Notes under the pieces: generated by a model
The model's database searches: none
What the model saw: only the letters and a program-made list of their open reading frames with translations
What the model was told of the DNA's origin: nothing
Program-made: the position numbers and the translations under genes
Part shown: positions 11,918-24,800 of the stretch, piece by piece
How the letters are laid out: the number at the start of each line of letters is the position of its first letter
How positions within the stretch are numbered: the stretch's first letter is position 1
From: Hyperoplus lanceolatus
Lineage: Eukaryota > Chordata > Actinopteri > Uranoscopiformes > Ammodytidae
Length of the DNA stretch: 64,000 nt
Reading direction: 5' to 3'
Assembly: GCA_026929865.2 (NCBI GenBank)
Contig: CM049400.1
Coordinates: 20,726,501 to 20,790,500 of the forward strand

Positions 11918-13496
11918 GTAAGCAGGCTAATGGCGGCTGTTTTACAGGCCCTATACATTTTTTTATTTAAATAAATCAGGTCTTAACAGTGATGCAGTCA
12001 CATTATCATCAAGGTATTAAAGTCAGTTGTTCCTTGGAAAGGAATCTATTAGCAGCATGCGGTTGTGTTTGGCTCAATTAGAGGACGCCAATAGGAAAGG
12101 TTTAGGCCTATTATACAGGCAGTGTGTGAAGGCACTCATTACCATCATCTTTGCTCAGAAGGTTTTAGACAAGGCATTTTACAGGTTTTATGTAGTCATA
12201 ATTCAGGGCTGCAAGAAGGCTATGATAATTTCATTACTGGACTATCTATTGGTTGATCCCCCAGAGTCCAGTGTGATATAAAACAGGTTGCTGACAAAAT
12301 GACTAATCGATCATCATAACATATGGAGATTTCTATTTATTTATTTATGACAATCCATTGATCGTTTCATTGTACTCATTTGAGGGACACATGATAAGTC
12401 TGTCTTTCTGTCTGTTAATATGGTTTTGATTTTGATCCTCTCCATCTGTAAAAACCAAAATAGGTTTTACAGCATGGGGTTGTGGTTTCAGCTTCTTGTT
12501 TTTGATGTGTTTTTTTTATTTTCTCAAGCTTGACTTGTTTTCTCCCCTCCCCCCACACACACACAGATCTGGAAGACGAATAAGAAAAACACGTAAATAT
12601 GACATCATAACGACACCTGCGGAGCGTGTGGAAATGGCCCCCCTCAACGAGGAGAACGATGATGACGATGACTCAACCCTCTTTGATATCAAATACAGGT
12701 TTGTGCTTATTCATTTGCTGATGTTCATGTTGTAGTTATTCTTAGACCAAAGATCTTCTGTGTCTGCTGCCCAAATAAGTATGATTGCAGGTCTAAATCC
12801 CAGTCAAATTTTCAGAAGAGGTAGACCTTCCCTTCATGTAAAGTGGAAATATTGACCATAAAAGAGTGTGATAAGGGCTTTAAATGTATCTGTAAAGGAT
12901 GGATATAATATTCTAGTGTTTCTTTGGGGTTAGAATCCTTTTATGTATTTGTTTATGTAAATTGCTTGGTTTCTTAATGCAACTATCTCACTTGCCGTTG
13001 CAGTCATAACGTGTTTTAACCTCAATTGTTCCTATGTAAAAGCACCTCCTGACTCTGTTTTGATTGACACAACAATTTAAGCAGAGTTAGCTAGCATGTA
13101 GTCAAAGCAGCTGTTTGTAGTGCCTCATTCTCATTTTAGTAGACATCATTTGAACTTCACTTTAGGTTTGAAGTCACAAGATGCTATATAAAACCACACT
13201 GACAGAATAGGAATAACTTTATTAAACACGGCGCGTAAAACATGTTTTTTGAACTCCTCTTGAAGAAACATTGTTTCATTAGGTTTCACCCTTCCGTCCT
13301 CCTATTGTTCTGTAACTCACGTCCACTTCCTCAAGGGAAGAAAATGATGTCCTGTTTACCTGACATTCCTGACTGCCCAGTTAGACAGACATCTGCACAC
13401 TTCCTCCTTCAGCATGTTCACAGTAACACTATCTAAGATCATTCTGTAAAGTCACTGTGAGTAACCTTTTTCTTTTTTTTTCTTTTTTGCAGGTGA
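11643..13496 (+). CDS. fam174b: FAM174B membrane protein, complete gene (3 coding exons)
   Basis: Joined coding exons 11643-11917, 12567-12698 and 13493-13496 give 136 aa. Residues 1-20 form a signal peptide, followed by a Ser/Thr/Asn-rich luminal stretch with N-glycosylation sequons at N33 and N48, one membrane segment at about 70-89, and a short cytosolic tail. The tail contains [19 protein letters not shown] and ends FDIKYR, which matches vertebrate FAM174B almost residue for residue and fixes the identification. The ATG at 11643 is chosen because it opens the signal peptide; the frame extends upstream only through a non-ATG start. The protein is a type I membrane protein of poorly known function; a Golgi role has been proposed. 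Human FAM174B is slightly longer, mostly in the luminal part. It is transcribed towards st8sia2. The final exon contributes one base of Arg136 and the stop. Confidence 0.95.
12567..12698 (+). CDS. fam174b: fam174b coding exon 2
   Basis: Acceptor CACACAG| is preceded by a C-rich tract. The exon encodes the cytosolic tail [20 protein letters not shown], then an acidic run and FDIKY. The donor is ACAG|GTTTGT at 12699. Confidence 0.95.
13493..13496 (+). CDS. fam174b: fam174b coding exon 3 (one base plus stop)
   Basis: After a long T-rich tract and TTTTTTGCAG, the exon begins G TGA. Joined to AG from exon 2 this gives Arg then stop, so the protein ends FDIKYR exactly like its vertebrate relatives. 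The rest of the exon is 3' UTR. Confidence 0.88.
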
Positions 13497-13701
13497 AACC
13501 ATCACTGACATCAATATTTGATAACTCGTGTTTTGCACGGGATAACTCAACTGATTTCTTGTATTTTGTTTGTGTTGCCAAGTCTTACTTAATCAGCAAC
13601 TTCTAATGCTGCTTGTGCATGGCTTGTATCTTTCTTTAAAGGACCATAGCTGCATAGGTATCGTTGTTTGCTTATTTGCCCCAAATACCAGATTCTTTTC
13701 T

Positions 13702-13902
13702 TACACTCAACAAAAATATAAACGCAACACTTTTGTTTTTGCTCCCATTTTTCATGAGATGGACTTAAAGATCTAAAATTCATTCCAGATACACAATATT
13801 ACCATTTCTCTCAAACATTGTTCACAAATCTGTCTAAAAGTCCATCTCATGAAAAATGGGAGCAAAAACAAAAGTGTTGCGTTTATATTTTTGTTGAGTG
13901 TA
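13702..13902. mobile_element. TA-flanked MITE with perfect 63-bp terminal inverted repeats
   Basis: Arms 13704-13766 and 13838-13900 are exact reverse complements starting CACTCAACAAAAATATAAAC, and the 197-bp element is bracketed by TA at both ends (13702-13703 and 13901-13902). The TA duplication suggests the Tc1/mariner superfamily. Perfect arms imply a young insertion. It lies about 205 bp downstream of the fam174b stop, very likely inside its 3' UTR. Confidence 0.88.
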
Positions 13903-16900
13903 TATTAAAGGTCAGGATGCTAAATGTTGTGGCTTCTCCTCAAAAGTCCGTCATCAGGCTGTTATGACTTGTAGTTCATGTAGGTTATGAATTTTCATCT
14001 TCATAACAATTTGTTATGTTGTTTCTGACAGTTGTTGTTGTCATTTATTTTTTACACTTGAGCAACATCTTACAGCATGTTGGGATTGGTGGTTTATGGT
14101 AGAACTCCTGCGCACTTTGAAGCTGTGATCTACCCGTGTTAAAACACAGGATCAGTCGCACTCCACTGATTGGAGTGGATATGTTATTTTTAAATGAATA
14201 TGTGGTGGCCACTGAAGACCATCATATAACATTCAACAAATATTGTGCAGCAAATACTTTATTCAAATGTAAAACTTGCACACTCTTAATAATCATGTTG
14301 ATATTTTCAACTAAACTTTCATACCAAATATATTTCTATTTACTTAACCACTTATTGTGCACATATACTGAAGGCATTCTATATATTTTTCTATTGTGTG
14401 TTTTTCTCGACATTCCTGTTTTGCTGCTATCTCAGCTGAAGTTTTCCCTAAGCTCTCAAGCTTCAAATTTGATTTTAATTGCAAAAATAAAATTGTCAGG
14501 ACACATCTGTCAGGAATTTACGGAGTACACCCATTTTTGCTAATTCTGTTGTGATCAGGTTTGTTCAATCATGTGACTCATTCCTTTAAACCAAGTAACC
14601 ACTGTGCAAAGTCAACAGCAGGTTTAAAGATTGTAGTGATGTAGTTACAGTATTTAACGTGTTCGACCTGCACCGTCTTTTTCTTCTTTTTAAAATTTCA
14701 AAAATGTCATATCAACAAATTATGTTAAGTTAAACAATCAAACGTTCCATGGAATCTTTTATCTCTTGTTTGAGATAGTAGTTGAGCAGCTAGTCCAGTA
14801 AAAAGTAAAGTCGCCCACAATAATTTCCATTAATGGCTCATTGACTCTTTTAATGTCTTACTTGAGATAGCCCTATTTTTGCCTGAAGGGTTGCTTTTTT
14901 GTTCTCCAAATTTTTTGATGTATTTTTTAAACATTTTCTTCATATGTCAGTCACATCATGTAGGTTATTCTCACCAGATGTGATTTCCCTGGGCTTGCAA
15001 TGTTTTAAATGTACTATTTTTAGTTGTAGTAGTACCTTGCAGTCAGATAGGCAAAACAGTACAAACTGCCAGCTACAGTAGCCTACTCACTGTATACCAC
15101 ATTACTAAACCAAACTGAGGCCCAGTGTATTTAACACTTTGGTTATGTCTGTTGATGGAAATGTTTAGACATTTGGTTTTAAAATGGAGGTTTGACCTTT
15201 TTCTGACAAAGACCTCAAATCATTTTCCCCCTTAGACAAGTATGTTATTACTAATTAAAACAATGAAAACCATATTTTTTCTTTATATTTGTTATATCTT
15301 TAATTAAATTACATTACACAATACAAAGTATACAAAGTATGATTTCAAGTTAATGAAAGTAAGTGCAGGTGTTGAACAACCTTCCTGATAATCACTGTAA
15401 ACGGGCATCCAGATTAGGTTTCTGCAGCAAGCATGTTTGTGGGTTTTGTAGGTGACCTTCTGTTTTAATCCAAGCTGTTATTTGATAGTGAACCATGGCT
15501 TAAAGGGGCAGCTCTTTACAAAATTACCTCTGCCCTATTGGTTGACCAAGGAAAAACTGGAATGGCCTCTCTTGTTCAATATACTCAACATTTTCTTTCC
15601 AGGAGAAATAATATTGTGTATTTTCCTTTTTGTAAATTATTGACATTCACAAAAAACTGAAACATTCATGTTTAATTTTAGATTTACAGTACAACAGGTA
15701 TGGATGTGTGAATGTCTGTCCAGATTTCTGAATCACATGTGAATGAAACTTTCAACCATATTTTTTATATTATGGACTCTAGTAGATTGTTGGCTGTCTC
15801 ATGTGTTTTGCAATCAGACTATATGACCACTGTTCATCATGCCAATGTTTAATGTGAGTCTTTCACTGTATGTGCAGAGAACTGCAGCTCAACTGTAGAT
15901 CGGTTTGTCTCAGGATAGTATGTTACCCTTGTACAGTTATCCTCTCCCATCTTGGTGGCATCTGTTTATCTTATCTTGAGTTGTGTTTGTGAACTTTTGG
16001 AAGAACCCTGCTCATTTGAAGACGCCAACTCTGGACTTTTATTAGATCTGAATCATCTGCTACACAAAGTTCCTCTTGTGAAATGAATCAAAGTCGTTGT
16101 GGTAGCTATTTGAAGACTTTAGCTAATTACCCAAATCCCACATTTAAAGCAAAGAGAATTATACGTTCAAACTGTATTGGAGTTTTATTGAAAATGACCT
16201 TGAGTCCCTGCTTGTTTTGTGTTTTACGCAGATATTTTGGGAAATGTCTTGTGTACCACAACCGTTTCCTCAGTTTCCATTCTTTGAAAACTACTGAAAT
16301 AAAACAGCTTCCTTTGAAGTGTTGAATCATTTAAAGAGGGAGGCTTGAAGTGTTATTTTTTCCATTCAAATCCTTTTCAATATGTTCTGCAACAGACAAG
16401 TACATTCACTTTGTCATAAGTTATGCATCCTTGAGTCATACTTAATATTTGAAATACAAAAAAAGTCAATATACTTAAGATGTATGTATTAAGACAAGAC
16501 AAACATGCAAAAGCTAACATTTGTTAACTGGGATTTGGCCATCAAACTGATTCTGAAATACAGTATAAGCCTACATGATAAAGTCTGAAAAAAAGCTGTA
16601 CAGCATCATCCCCACAGTTTCACATGTCTGTGGAAAGTTTTCTAAATTGTGGACAATTCCAGAGTTAAACTTAAACTTAAACTTAATTAAACTTAATTGT
16701 CTTGGTCGCAGAATGTTTCTATTTTTGCCGAGCCAAAATTAGCTTTTTACAAATAAACCGTTCATTGCTTGAGCCTGCTGACGTCTCTAGTTTGACTTTC
16801 ATGTTAATTCTTAACTTCTTAAATGGCAGCATAGGCCAACATGGGAGTCAACAGGCGCATCCTGTCAAAACAACACTTTCATGGACGAATCACATGGCTC

Positions 16901-18354
16901 GAAGCACATGAGAGGCTACTTGTTAGACTGGAAAACTCTTCAATTATTTCAAATACTTCTTGTAATTAGTACTAAAAGAGGCATGTTGTTGCAGAGAAAA
17001 GCCCAGTGATGAGAAAACATCTTGAAATTTCAACAAGCAAATCTCTGGACGTTTACTGAGGTGGAGCTAAGAAGGAAAAAACATTTATTCCAAACTAGCA
17101 TTAAATGTATGCATTTGTTTGACGAATCCATCTGTTATCTTCATAAAATTTCCAAAAAAAACTTTTTTTACAACTTTCTTTGCACAATTTTCGTTGTTAT
17201 TTTTAGTGTTTATTCAGGGTAACAAAAGTGATTGATGCGTTTAAGACATTCATGTATTTCTGTTCTTCCATCGGTCCTGTCAAGAGGAACTTGGATATAC
17301 CTGGAACATTCCTTTTTTTTCGGGGAATTTGAATTGTCCAGTTTTAGATAGTTACTTGTATTTAATATAGGCACAAAATACTGGCAGCTTCAATCAAATC
17401 CACAACTATCTGGATCAACCTATAATGCTATCTGGATCAACCCATAATGGTTGAATACTTACCCAAACTCAGTATACAACACGTAAAATGTGTACACCAT
17501 TTCAAATATGTAAAGACATACAAGTTATTGTATTCAGTGTTTACTACACTAGAGCTGCTGCTATCTAAGGAAATTCCTTCAAAGCACATTATGAGGCTCA
17601 TTTTCTTACAGCGTTTGTAAGAATATCACTGACACATTCATATAAAAAAAAGAAAAGAAAGACAATCAAAAGGTCTTCTTGCTACAACTGCACAACCTTA
17701 GTCTGATCTCACCACTTACATGTCCAGTGCATTTAAAAGACAGGGCTGGTGCTCTTTGAGAAAAGTTTACAAAATGAGTCAACCATATGGGAAGTCTGTG
17801 TAAACATTCTTATGTGAACAGCTGGTGGTCCTCGTAGACGCTGAATGCAATTCAGCATGCTTCCTTTCCTTTATTGGGCTCTCGTGGTAACCTAACGGTA
17901 TCACATCACATGGCAGTTTTAAACAACTTGGCTTTATGAATTTTCTCTTATGGATTTACTTGTTGTACTGCAAAAGCCAGTTAAGTTGCTTTACAAAGTT
18001 ACAAAAGCATGACATTTTCTCTGTCCGAGAAAAAGTAGTATTACAACAACTCTTTTAAAAAGATCTTCATCCAAAGGGTTTTGATCATATTAACAACTAA
18101 TGTGAACCAACATTTGTCTTATTTCATCATCACTATCGCCTAATATTAAGTGCTTCCATCTTGTGGCCCAACAAGTGACTCACAAGAACCATAAATTCAA
18201 CAGCTCCTCACACTGGCTAAATTGCAACACACGCTTGAGCCGTTTCATAGCACGAAGTGGGAATATTTTTTATAGCAAATCCCAAAGCCAATTTTGAAAA
18301 CAAAAACACCAACGTGTGTTCTGAATCCTTAATCCATAACTACCAAGGGGTCAT
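13903..18354. other. Convergent 3' region between fam174b and st8sia2
   Basis: No coding exon is seen. The two genes converge here, so the stretch should hold both 3' UTRs. Candidate AATAAA signals occur on each strand (for example about 14487 plus strand), but I cannot choose the real cleavage sites. The sequence is AT-rich without obvious transposon ends. Confidence 0.5.
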
Positions 18355-18531
18355 CCCCATGTTCCCTCAGCCCTATGTTCCCTCAGACATACATTCCCCC
18401 AGCATCAGGGCTGGAATTCCATAATGCACATAATGGTTTTGTTTTTTGTATGATCATAAGCAAAAATTTTGTGAAAATGCAAGAAAAAAATTGTGAACTT
18501 CTTGATATTTTTATCTGAGGGAACACAGGGG
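18355..18531. mobile_element. Short MITE-like repeat with CCCCATGTTCCCTCAG ends
   Basis: CCCCATGTTCCCTCAG at 18355 is inverted with one added base at 18515-18531, and the left arm motif is repeated once (GTTCCCTCAG at about 18376). It lies 380 bp or more past the st8sia2 stop, probably in its 3' UTR. No target duplication was identified. Confidence 0.4.
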
Positions 18532-18913
18532 CTGACAGAACAAAGACAAGCTCCCACTCTCAATCACACTGGAGACCTTGGACAGACTGTGACAGCTTCA
18601 AATCGGCTGTTTGAGGACAATACAGGGGCTCCAAAGATGGACATGATCTCCACCACTCGGGTTACACCAGCAGAAGGGACAGAAAAAAAGAAAAGAAAAA
18701 GAGTCTCGTTATTTGACAGGTTGCCATAGAAATCTAATTAAAAAGTTTGAAACCCACCAGAGCTGGAAATAGAAAAAAAGTTCACTGCAATGACGCTTAT
18801 TCAAGTTTCATAAAAAGTGCTGTAACACGAACACAGTTTGAACAGTTTAAAGTGGTTCCCATGGGAGATATTTCTTTCTGCTATTATTAGCCCCGGCATG
18901 AGCTTCTATGGTC

Positions 18914-19205
18914 CTATGGTCTCCTCTCCACACCGCAGGTCCCAGTGTGGAGCCGCAGCGCCCCCTGTCTGTGCAGCGTGCTCAGGGTCCTGAACTCTAG
19001 AGGCATGGTGTGAGGACTGGAGCTGGAAGTGTACTCGTACTTCAGAGTGTCATAGTAGTGGTATTTGACCACTTGGCCACGTGGGTCGCGCGGGAAGGGC
19101 CAGAAGCCGTAAAGATGGATCTCATCACAGAAGCGTGTTGCCATGGTGTACATGAGGAGCCCGGTGGTGGGACGCTTGATGTGCACATTGTTGGTGAGCC
19201 AGTAC
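18914..19205 (-). CDS. st8sia2: st8sia2 coding exon 6 (motifs S and VS, stop)
   Basis: The acceptor is CCCCAACAG|. It encodes residues 284-379: [36 protein letters not shown] and SPHTMPLEF, ending GVERRP then TAG at 18916-18914. Confidence 0.97.
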
Positions 19206-21793
19206 CTGTTGGGGAAGAATCACACAGAATCTGATTAGCTGCAGCCAATGAGTTGTTAAGTGTCACCTCCTAGACTAGTGAGAGCAAAAGGAAGAAACAG
19301 GTTCATGGTGCCCGCAGCTCTTTTCTAGATCAACACAACTACAGTATCTGTAGGAACCGATAGTCGTGTCCTTCAGTGAGGCCTTTATAGGTTTTTGATA
19401 TTAAGCCTGAGATGTAGCATGCTGGTGTACACAGAGTAGAGCGGAATCCACACAAGTACAGATGTGGAGCTTGCCCGATGTGTTACTCTGTTGTTGTTGT
19501 TGTTGTTGTTGTTGTCTCAGATAATCAATGGCAAATTTTCTTTTCTTGCTTTTTTTACAAGTAAGTTTTGGAGAGGCAGATATGAAATAGGGCAGAGAGG
19601 GGAAAGACATGAACGACCGAGGGGCGGATTTTTACCCGGGTCTACTGCGACGAGAACTGAGCCCTTCCCCCACATTTTCTTTTCTTTCTCCATTTGCTCA
19701 GTGGAGTAACTGCAGATAAATCTTCTGCTTAACAAGATTTTTTGTCAAATAGTTAGATATTATTTCTAATATTATTAATTTCTAATCAATTATTTTATTG
19801 AAAAATGTATTGAGTCATTTATCATTCACTTATTTTCAGGTTTCAGCTTCTCAAATGATGATTTGCACCTTTTCTCAGTGTTTTAACATTGTAAAATGAG
19901 TAACTTGGAGGTTTTGCACTGTAGAATAGATGAAATATGCAATTAGAAGATGTCATTTTAAGCTCTGGGTAATGTATTTGCAGCCCTATTATCAATACAC
20001 ATATCCATTCGAAAACAATCTGGCTCAAACTCATGAATCTAGTGCAATTTTCTTGATGCCAGTGCAGCCATCTGCACAAACAACTATACTTTTATTTTTG
20101 TCTAGTTTCAAGACAGACACTCCTGAAATATAATGGAAAACCAAACAGTTTGCAGAGCATTTACTGTTGTTTTTTTTGGAAAAAAATTGACTTTTAGGCT
20201 GAATGTTGGATTAAATTACTTGTTGCATGTTTACAAAACACACATGTTCTTTAAGTTCTCTTTAGGTGACCCTCCTTACAGTTTGATGCTTAGGGAGCAG
20301 CAGATGGTCACACGATCAATTAATTAATTTAATTAATAATTTTAATTAATTAGTAATTTCCCTTCCAGTACTAGCCTATTACTCCAGCCTCTAAGCCTAC
20401 GGCCATTGCCCCCCTCTGTGGTAAGTGTGGAAGGTTGTGTTGAGATGCAGAGGTTGTTCTATTTAAAGCGGTTCATATGGCATGAACGGCAAACAGTGGA
20501 CATGTGTTACAGTCGAAACCGAACACTACACGAGTTGATAAGCATTTTAACAAGCAGAGAAGATGGTCTCATTATCAGTGAAACGGCCCGGCGGGACATT
20601 TTGGTTGGAGTGAAAATGAGCTACTGCACATCATGATATGGGAGCATTTATCAGACACCACTATTTAAAAAAAAAAGGCAAAGGCGTATGTTTCATCTCC
20701 CAAGTCAATTTCAGGCTAATTATTTTCTCTTGTAAAAACACTATTCTTACAGACTGTGAACTAAACATAAAACCATGCTGGATCCCTTTTGCAATACAGA
20801 TTGTTAGTTTAGGGGAATACAAAATGGCATAGTTCTGTCACTGTCACTTGTTAAGCTTTACACAATACAGGAAAAGATGTGGAGCAGAGTCTGGGTGTGA
20901 TGAAAGAGAGGTGAGGAAGGCAAAGGAATAGCAGAAAGGGATTTCTTTATATGAAGCTTGAAGGCAGTGGAGGCTGATCTGCAAAAAGCTGTCCTCCAAA
21001 AATATCATTGACTCTAAAGTAAATCAATACAGATGATAAGGATTAACAAAAAAATACTGTTGTATCAAATCCTATTGTAACAAAGCTTTGCAGCATCGCT
21101 CATCATCTGTGCTAGATCTGAGCCAATGCGCCAGCCTACCACAGTAGCCCATCAGTAGCCTAAACTGAAAAACACAATTTGAAGCTGACAATAAATCAAT
21201 GTTTTGCAAATAATATTTAAGCATATGGTGTTGTAAATTTTTGTCTTGACTCTGACACTTCTGTTTAGTGTCTGGTTATTTGGCAACCTCACCACAATAC
21301 CACAGCAAGATCTCTAATAGCTCTGTAAAGGGTATGTAAACAAAGGGGGCCCACTGTAGCTAGCAACATGCCCCCTAACAGAGCATAGGCTGTGAATCAA
21401 CCTGGATTTTTGTTCAGCATGCACACAGTAGAGACATGTAGCGTATCAGGATAAACTATTCACTGATTTTGACAAAAAGGGATTTTGACAACAAGCGTTC
21501 TGCAGAATCGCAGACTCCACCTTTAATGCGCATATATTGAAAGAGTAGGCTAGTATCGATCTTCTCATCTTAATCTCCGCAATAGAGCAGGAGCAGCAGT
21601 TTAACTGCTTGTTTAAGGGCGACAACAATTGATCCTAGCAACCAAATCAAAACATAAAATGACACTGATCTGTACTGTCTACTCGTGGTTATGTCTTTCG
21701 CTTCAGAACAGAGACACATTTCACACTTCAAAGGGATTTGGTGAGACAACACCGAGGTGCACCCTGGGTAAAGAGAGAGACAGAGTGAGAGAG

Positions 21794-21844
<51 letters not shown>

Positions 21845-24800
21845 CAGATGCTGCACCTGTTGATCAGCTTCAATGCCCATGTTTTGAAAACAGCCACCTG
21901 GGTTGCAGTTGAAAATTTGCCCACACTTTTGATTATGCTCCTGCTACAGGTGTTCTTATAAAGACGGCCCACCATGGAGCCCTATAGCTCGGAGCTGCAT
22001 CTTACCCTCTGACGGCGTGGAGCAGGCGCAGTGAAGGGAAAGCGGTGCGTACGTCCACCGTGTGCTGCAGGATGAGACGGAGGGCCCACTCCACACGCTC
22101 CTCTCCCCCCTTGGCCATGAAGGCGGGGATCCACAGCACGCTGCCACTCAGGCTCTGGAGACGCTGCAGGAAGCGTTCCCTCCACTCCTCGCTGACCAGG
22201 TCCTGGAAGGCCCGCTGCACCACCGAAGGGTTCATGGTCACCAAGTTGGTCCGCCGCCCGACGTCCCTATAGTATTCCTCCACCGGTGCAAGGTTACACC
22301 TGAAGAAATAAACAACAAAGACAGGTCTGTGTTAATGATCTGATTCCTCTTTGGTTTGATCCCAACCGGATTGCGGACTCAGCTCGGGTGAGACGCCCAG
22401 ATTTTCAGGGTCATTTTGGTTGGTTATTAAGAGGTGTGACCTTCATCTTGTATTTCTACAAAAGTTCCCTCCACACTGTCTGTTTCACAGTGAGGAAGAC
22501 AGAACCTGATAATGTGTGCAAAGGACTGTTTGGAAAAATGTGTATGTGGTCGGCCTACATGTGATTTCCAAAGTCTTCTTTTTTAGTTTCTGGGAGCAGA
22601 AGTAAAAATATGTTAATGTTGGTAAATCTCTTGCATGTTATAATATTGTCAGCTGGCTCATGCACTATAAACTGAAGGAGCACCTTTAAATGTAAAAAGG
22701 TACGATCCAATAGTTTTGTTTAGTTTATTTTTTTAAGTTCATCTGAAACATTTTGAATCACCCAATTTCTAGATAAAAGATATGTCGCATTCTTAATCTT
22801 ACAGCCCAACGGTTTCCGACGACACAGTGAAAGCCAATGCACCTGCTTTGGCAAGCACTTGAAAACGGAAAAATGTGACAAATGCACACCCCCTGCTGCT
22901 GACTCCAATTTATTTTGGAAAGCTCGCCTCCGACAAATTGCAAGCAAATTATTCCCTTTACATTGTCATAACACAGATCTGAAATAATCTGTAACTACCG
23001 TAGTACCCAAAATAATGTAGAAATCATGAACTCTTCTCATCAGCATAACATTGCAGCACAAGATAAGATATACACACCAACAGAATCAATTTCAGAATAA
23101 AAAAATGTGGGTAGGGGGGGAGGTCTTAGAAGGATTTCAAGGCTTACTCAGCTATCGATCAATCGGCTCAATGAGGTGCTACCATAGACAGCCACTTCCT
23201 GCTCCATTTATACAACAACATTAAGCTTATTGATTTATGAGGGGATGTTCTGGCAGTAGATACCAAGCACTAAACCATGCGTTCAGTGATTATTTTGTTA
23301 GATTGTTCCTAGCTGAATCCAGAATCCCTACCAGAATACTTTTATTTTTTGCATCTTCTATTATAATACAACCTCTGACAACATCCAATTGCAAGTGTGA
23401 TTAGTGATAAATAATATACTTAAAGAGGACCTATTATACTACTTTTCTGGTCTTAATTTCTTGTTTTACACTGCTATAGAGCAACCTGACACGAATCACA
23501 TCACAAAAAACTATGTAGATTTTTGGGAAGCTCTTTCTCTTATTTTGGCGATCTGGCACGTCCTGTCAACACTTGAGTGTGTGTGCTTCGGCCATCTCCG
23601 CTCCCTCCGCCTGTGCTTCGGCCATCTCCGCTCCCCTCCCTTCCCTCCTGCAAACCCCACTCTGTTGTGATTGGTTACCTTCCTTCCGGAACACTTTCAG
23701 TGGCGGGAAGCGCGAGCATGGACCTATAAGGGCGCGAGGCAGACGCGAACAGGAAAGTGACAGCATTACCATACATGGAAACATCCGCGTGGTGACGTCA
23801 CAAAGTTTTATGCGACGTCACGAATTATGAAAGGGTAGACCGCTTTGAAGACGTGACTTCTCGACTGGCTAGAATAGTGTTTAGTGCTCTGCACAGACAC
23901 CCCAGACGGTCAGCAGGGAATACGTCGAAATGCATGTAAGTCATTATTTGATAATTTAGTATGGTTAAGCATGACTATGAATCGTCATAACAACGTTTAT
24001 AGGTCATAAAAGTCAAAAAGCATCATAGGTCCTCTTTAACAACCCCTTTGTTTTCACCTAAGCACAAAACAGAGATTTATCCAGTAAATGAGAGCAGGGC
24101 CCCAGGGAGTTTCGGCATTTCTCTACAAATATAAACAGTGTCTTCTTGCTGGATGCAAATGCCTTTTCAAGACGTCAGTTTAAGGTATAATTGTGCATTT
24201 AATTGCTCGCAGTCTGGCAGTACATCACCAACTTTTAATCTGTGAACAGCCTTGACAGGTTTTCAAAAGGTGCGATGAATACATTTGTGTGAGTGCCCAA
24301 ACTGAAGCTGAATTAAACTGAGGAAGCAGAGAAAGTGGCCAATGTAAATTATAGTCCTAGGAAAGTGAAATCACTTAAACTAATGTGCTAATCTATTTCA
24401 AGTATTCTCCACTTTAACTTGCAAGTGTTGTGATGTATTTAAAATGGGAGAAGTCCAAATTGAAACAACTAAAATCTAGATATAATACCTGATGACAAAG
24501 TCGTGAGAGTCGATCTCGGGCCCACAGCTGCTGTTCAGCAGGATCCCCGAGTTTCCCACAATAGCGCAGCTTCTGTGATGTTGGTTCTTCATGGGGGACA
24601 CGGTCGGTAAGAGACGGTAGAGGTTCTCCGAGATGTTCGTGGTGCTGTGGCGATCGAAAACATAGTGGACGATATCTCCCGCTTTCAGGGTGCCCTTTAG
24701 AATAGAGATGTCTCTCTCTGGATCAAGAAACCTCAGAATATTCTTCCTGTCGAAAGAAGAAAATAGTACACAACACGAGTTATGAAAGGCTCCGCTAAAT

